From: a virus
DNA length: 37,307 nucleotides
Direction: 5' to 3' (one strand)
IMG/VR virus record: IMGVR_UViG_3300048006_000156
Coordinates: 1 to 37,307 of that record
Part shown: in pieces, positions 36,301 to 37,307 of the stretch
How positions within the stretch are numbered: the stretch's first letter is position 1
Layout: the number at the start of each line of letters is the position of its first letter
Notes under the pieces: model-generated
Told to the model about the DNA's origin: nothing
The model's database searches: none
What the model saw: only the letters and a program-made list of their open reading frames with translations
Translations under genes and position numbers: made by a program

Positions 36301-37307
36301 TAATGTTACCGCATTCGTAGATGTATAATTTCTATATTCAGCAAAGAAATTAATCATCTCATCGGTATTACCTTTAGCGTTTTCTCCGTAAGCTCTAGCT
36401 CTAAAAGTAGACCATCTTCCTGTAGCTCCAGGAGGTGTTCCTGTTAACTTAATAAAAGCACCTACGCTACCACCCGATGATGAAGCCGTGTTATTTGCAA
36501 GTGTATCAAAGTTAAAGTTTGAAGTGGCTTGATTAGTCAAGTGAGCTCCGGTATACTCGTAAAACTTAGTTTCACCGTTAACCACTAATTTTTTTGTTGG
36601 GTTTGTATCATTAACACCAACATTACCAGTAGAAGCGATACGCATTTTTTCAGACCCAGACTGTTTGAATATAACATTACCTTGTGTTCCTTGTATTTCA
36701 GTACCCGTAGATAAGTTATCATCAAAAATTATAGATCCACCGGTATTGTTAGAACTATTTACATATATTTTAGGTATAACTCCAGCTACTTCAAGTTTTT
36801 GACTAGGGCTAGTCGTTCCGATACCTATGTTATGAGTAAGACCGTCTATGTGTAAAGCGGTAGAAGTAGTACCTCCTTTGTTACCTTGAAAATTTATATC
36901 ATGGTTTTGACCCATGTTCCTAATATACAAAGGTCCACCGCCAAAGTCTCCTGCTTGGTCTATATAACCAGCATATCCACTGTGCGAAAGAGTAATTCTT
37001 TTAGACTTAATATTACCATCTACATCTAATTTCTCACCTGGACTAGTTGTTCCGATACCAAAATTACCTGAACTGTTAAGAGTAACAAACCTATTACCAC
37101 CTCCTTTAATTGTAAAGTAGTTTCCACCACCAATAGACCAAACTGGCTGGCTTGAACCATATTGCCATTTATATTGGTTCGTGCTGTCGTTAAAAACAAA
37201 AACATCTCCGTCGTCAATATGTAATTTATCACTAGGGTTATTAGTTCCAATACCTACGTTAGTGCCAGAAACTACTAAAATATTATTATCAGTAGTAACC
37301 CCAGCTA
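33346..37307 (-). CDS. Long tail fibre with S74 self-cleaving chaperone domain, 5' end cut by window edge
   Basis: The frame is open to the window end, so the true start lies outside. A TTG at 36930 is in frame but falls inside a repeat and is not the start. At least 1319 residues are encoded. Some fifteen copies of a GNVGIGTTSPSQKLEVAG-like unit are spaced 45-120 residues apart with Ser/Asn/Thr-rich beta sequence between, typical of trimeric fibres. The C-terminus carries SSDERLKENIEKV followed by RYGVIAQELEKTNP and a coiled coil, the S74 intramolecular chaperone, which helps trimerise and then cuts itself off just before the Ser-Asp. It should bind the host receptor. Confidence 0.85.
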   Translation of the reverse strand, partial: AGVTTDNNILVVSGTNVGIGTNNPSDKLHIDDGDVFVFNDSTNQYKWQYGSSQPVWSIGGGNYFTIKGGGNRFVTLNSSGNFGIGTTSPGEKLDVDGNIKSKRITLSHSGYAGYIDQAGDFGGGPLYIRNMGQNHDINFQGNKGGTTSTALHIDGLTHNIGIGTTSPSQKLEVAGVIPKIYVNSSNNTGGSIIFDDNLSTGTEIQGTQGNVIFKQSGSEKMRIASTGNVGVNDTNPTKKLVVNGETKFYEYTGAHLTNQATSNFNFDTLANNTASSSGGSVGAFIKLTGTPPGATGRWSTFRARAYGENAKGNTDEMINFFAEYRNYTSTNAVTLGSHAGLKVNSLGVGGLATVTNNYGVYLNPGTAATNNYGVYQLGSAVKNYFQGDVGIGTTSPSNPLTVVGADSVGIDDYILHNNDGDTKFGFPSNDTFKIRTAGSDRFYINSSGNVGIGTTSPSEKLEVAGQYGNTTLSGHVVGFTRATGNYLWAKTSGGYLRFTVNGNAIGSSSMTLSAAGNLGIGTNSPTSKLDVVGTGSFTGQVTIPATPVASTDAASKSYVDAHGGGLGPFLPLTGGTLSGNLTISKSSATMKVSEAGGGDIRMVAGGATGYMGTYNNTSMQIMQNGSNAIFIDTSKNVGIGTTSPSQKLEVAGNVKLDGDNRHIYFGGNNTFIGERSNSTELELRGGGNSSAQTVYIDNTGSVGIGTNSPSQKLDVVGSINLTGNVFSDQGFYGNRLWNSDNTALRFATNNTERARIDSSGRFGIGTTSPVYKLDVRSSGNLFYGQTDLNNNTSVFRLKGNGGASSLFEVLADGNVGIGTTNPVQKLHVNNSTASSASYAKFSNAQTGTTTADGFDVGVNTGNEAIIWQRENSNLLFATNSTEKMRITSAGNVGIGTTSPTNKLHIQGSQTTVYSPTDSGGQASAGTTINNTNTAGNTNNFSQLLFTVGTNNNSVSRIVSIRSGSDASDLAFVGKSAAGVAEYMRIKSGGNVGIGTTSPSEKLEVTGYAKATTGFKAGNYTSLLESSNETVLSNSAYYPMFFKTNNSTRMTISNAGNVGIGTTSPSQKLDVNGVVQSDRFFVGTNASANQWAVQVRNNASTADSGIYFNNNSSEIYLRNSSNVIGARIRSNSASYFNGGDVGIGIASPQERLHVSGETHPSIKLSSSSDGNYNVILNCGYRNEALNLSVGGYKVFTTEGYNTPETTHLYSNNSKALSLASNQAATFTSTVTATNFINSSDERLKENIEKVCNNNLDVKWKTFEFKSDKGQKRYGVIAQELEKTNPEFVREDAEGFKSVAYIDLLIAKIAELEERIQELEK
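33863..37262 (-). repeat. About 15 dispersed near-identical repeats inside the fibre gene
   Basis: The unit encoding VGIGTTSP-type turns recurs at about 33865, 34110, 34310, 34610, 34845, 35000, 35180, 35375, 35735, 35935, 36120, 36600, 36805, 37040 and 37230. The DNA core is close to ACTAGGGCTAGTCGTTCC on the plus strand, with synonymous changes between copies. Protein variants include GIGTNSP, GIGIASP and a divergent GVNDTNP. Such repeats favour recombination that changes fibre length. They also mark the beta-structured shaft. Confidence 0.75.

Noticed and set aside
36928-36930. TTG as the start of the tail fibre
   Set aside because: The frame stays open through the window end and the upstream codons encode further VGIGTNNP and FGIGTTSP repeats, so the true start lies outside.
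33863-37262. Fibre repeats as a CRISPR array or diversity-generating template
   Set aside because: The repeats are in frame, vary in spacing (about 150-480 bases) and encode a regular fibre turn. No reverse transcriptase or adenine-biased variable region is visible.

Overview
The window is most likely a piece of the late region of a tailed dsDNA phage. It probably has a short tail (podovirus-like) and infects a marine member of the Bacteroidota, plausibly a flavobacterium. All 32 supported genes lie on the minus strand and are packed end to end, often with TAATG or ATGA junctions. The DNA is AT-rich, roughly one third G+C by eye. Gene starts lack a Shine-Dalgarno sequence and are preceded by A/T-rich leaders, as is usual in Bacteroidota. 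No integrase, repressor, tRNA or replication gene is visible, and both window edges cut through genes.

In the direction of transcription (high to low coordinates), the window opens with a long tail fibre, cut at the right edge. It has about fifteen GIGTTSP-type repeats and a C-terminal S74 self-cleaving chaperone domain, and is followed by a small companion protein. A complete chaperonin pair comes next: a groEL gene overlapping a groES gene. Then comes a run of small genes: a possible winged-helix protein, an EF-hand-loop protein, a one-helix holin-like peptide, basic Cys-containing proteins, a small HExxH protein and a 3TM-type holin. One 192-base gap in this run (29199-29390) holds a GC-rich element closed by a perfect 9-bp helix, most likely a structured RNA.

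The head and packaging block follows: a 201-aa protein that reads as two fused GroES-like halves, a possible small terminase, large terminase, portal, acidic scaffold-like protein, major capsid protein and a capsid-associated protein. The capsid gene is followed by a 10-bp hairpin. Next come the neck and tail: a ring/connector protein, a tail-tube-A-like neck protein, a 1357-aa tail protein with cadherin-like C-terminal repeats, and a 459-aa partner. Last are the ejected proteins (300, 448 and 2572 aa), an M15 peptidase that is probably the endolysin, and three small Lys-rich proteins.

The order terminase-portal-scaffold-capsid-ring-tail-internal proteins, and the protein sizes, resemble crAss-like and related Bacteroidota podoviruses, but I cannot test this without a search. 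The most unusual points are the full phage chaperonin system with an extra tandem GroES-like protein beside the terminase, the unexplained structured element, a sharply bounded high-GC segment over the terminase ATPase core, and the giant ejected protein with both a metallopeptidase motif and a PD-(D/E)xK-like nuclease motif.
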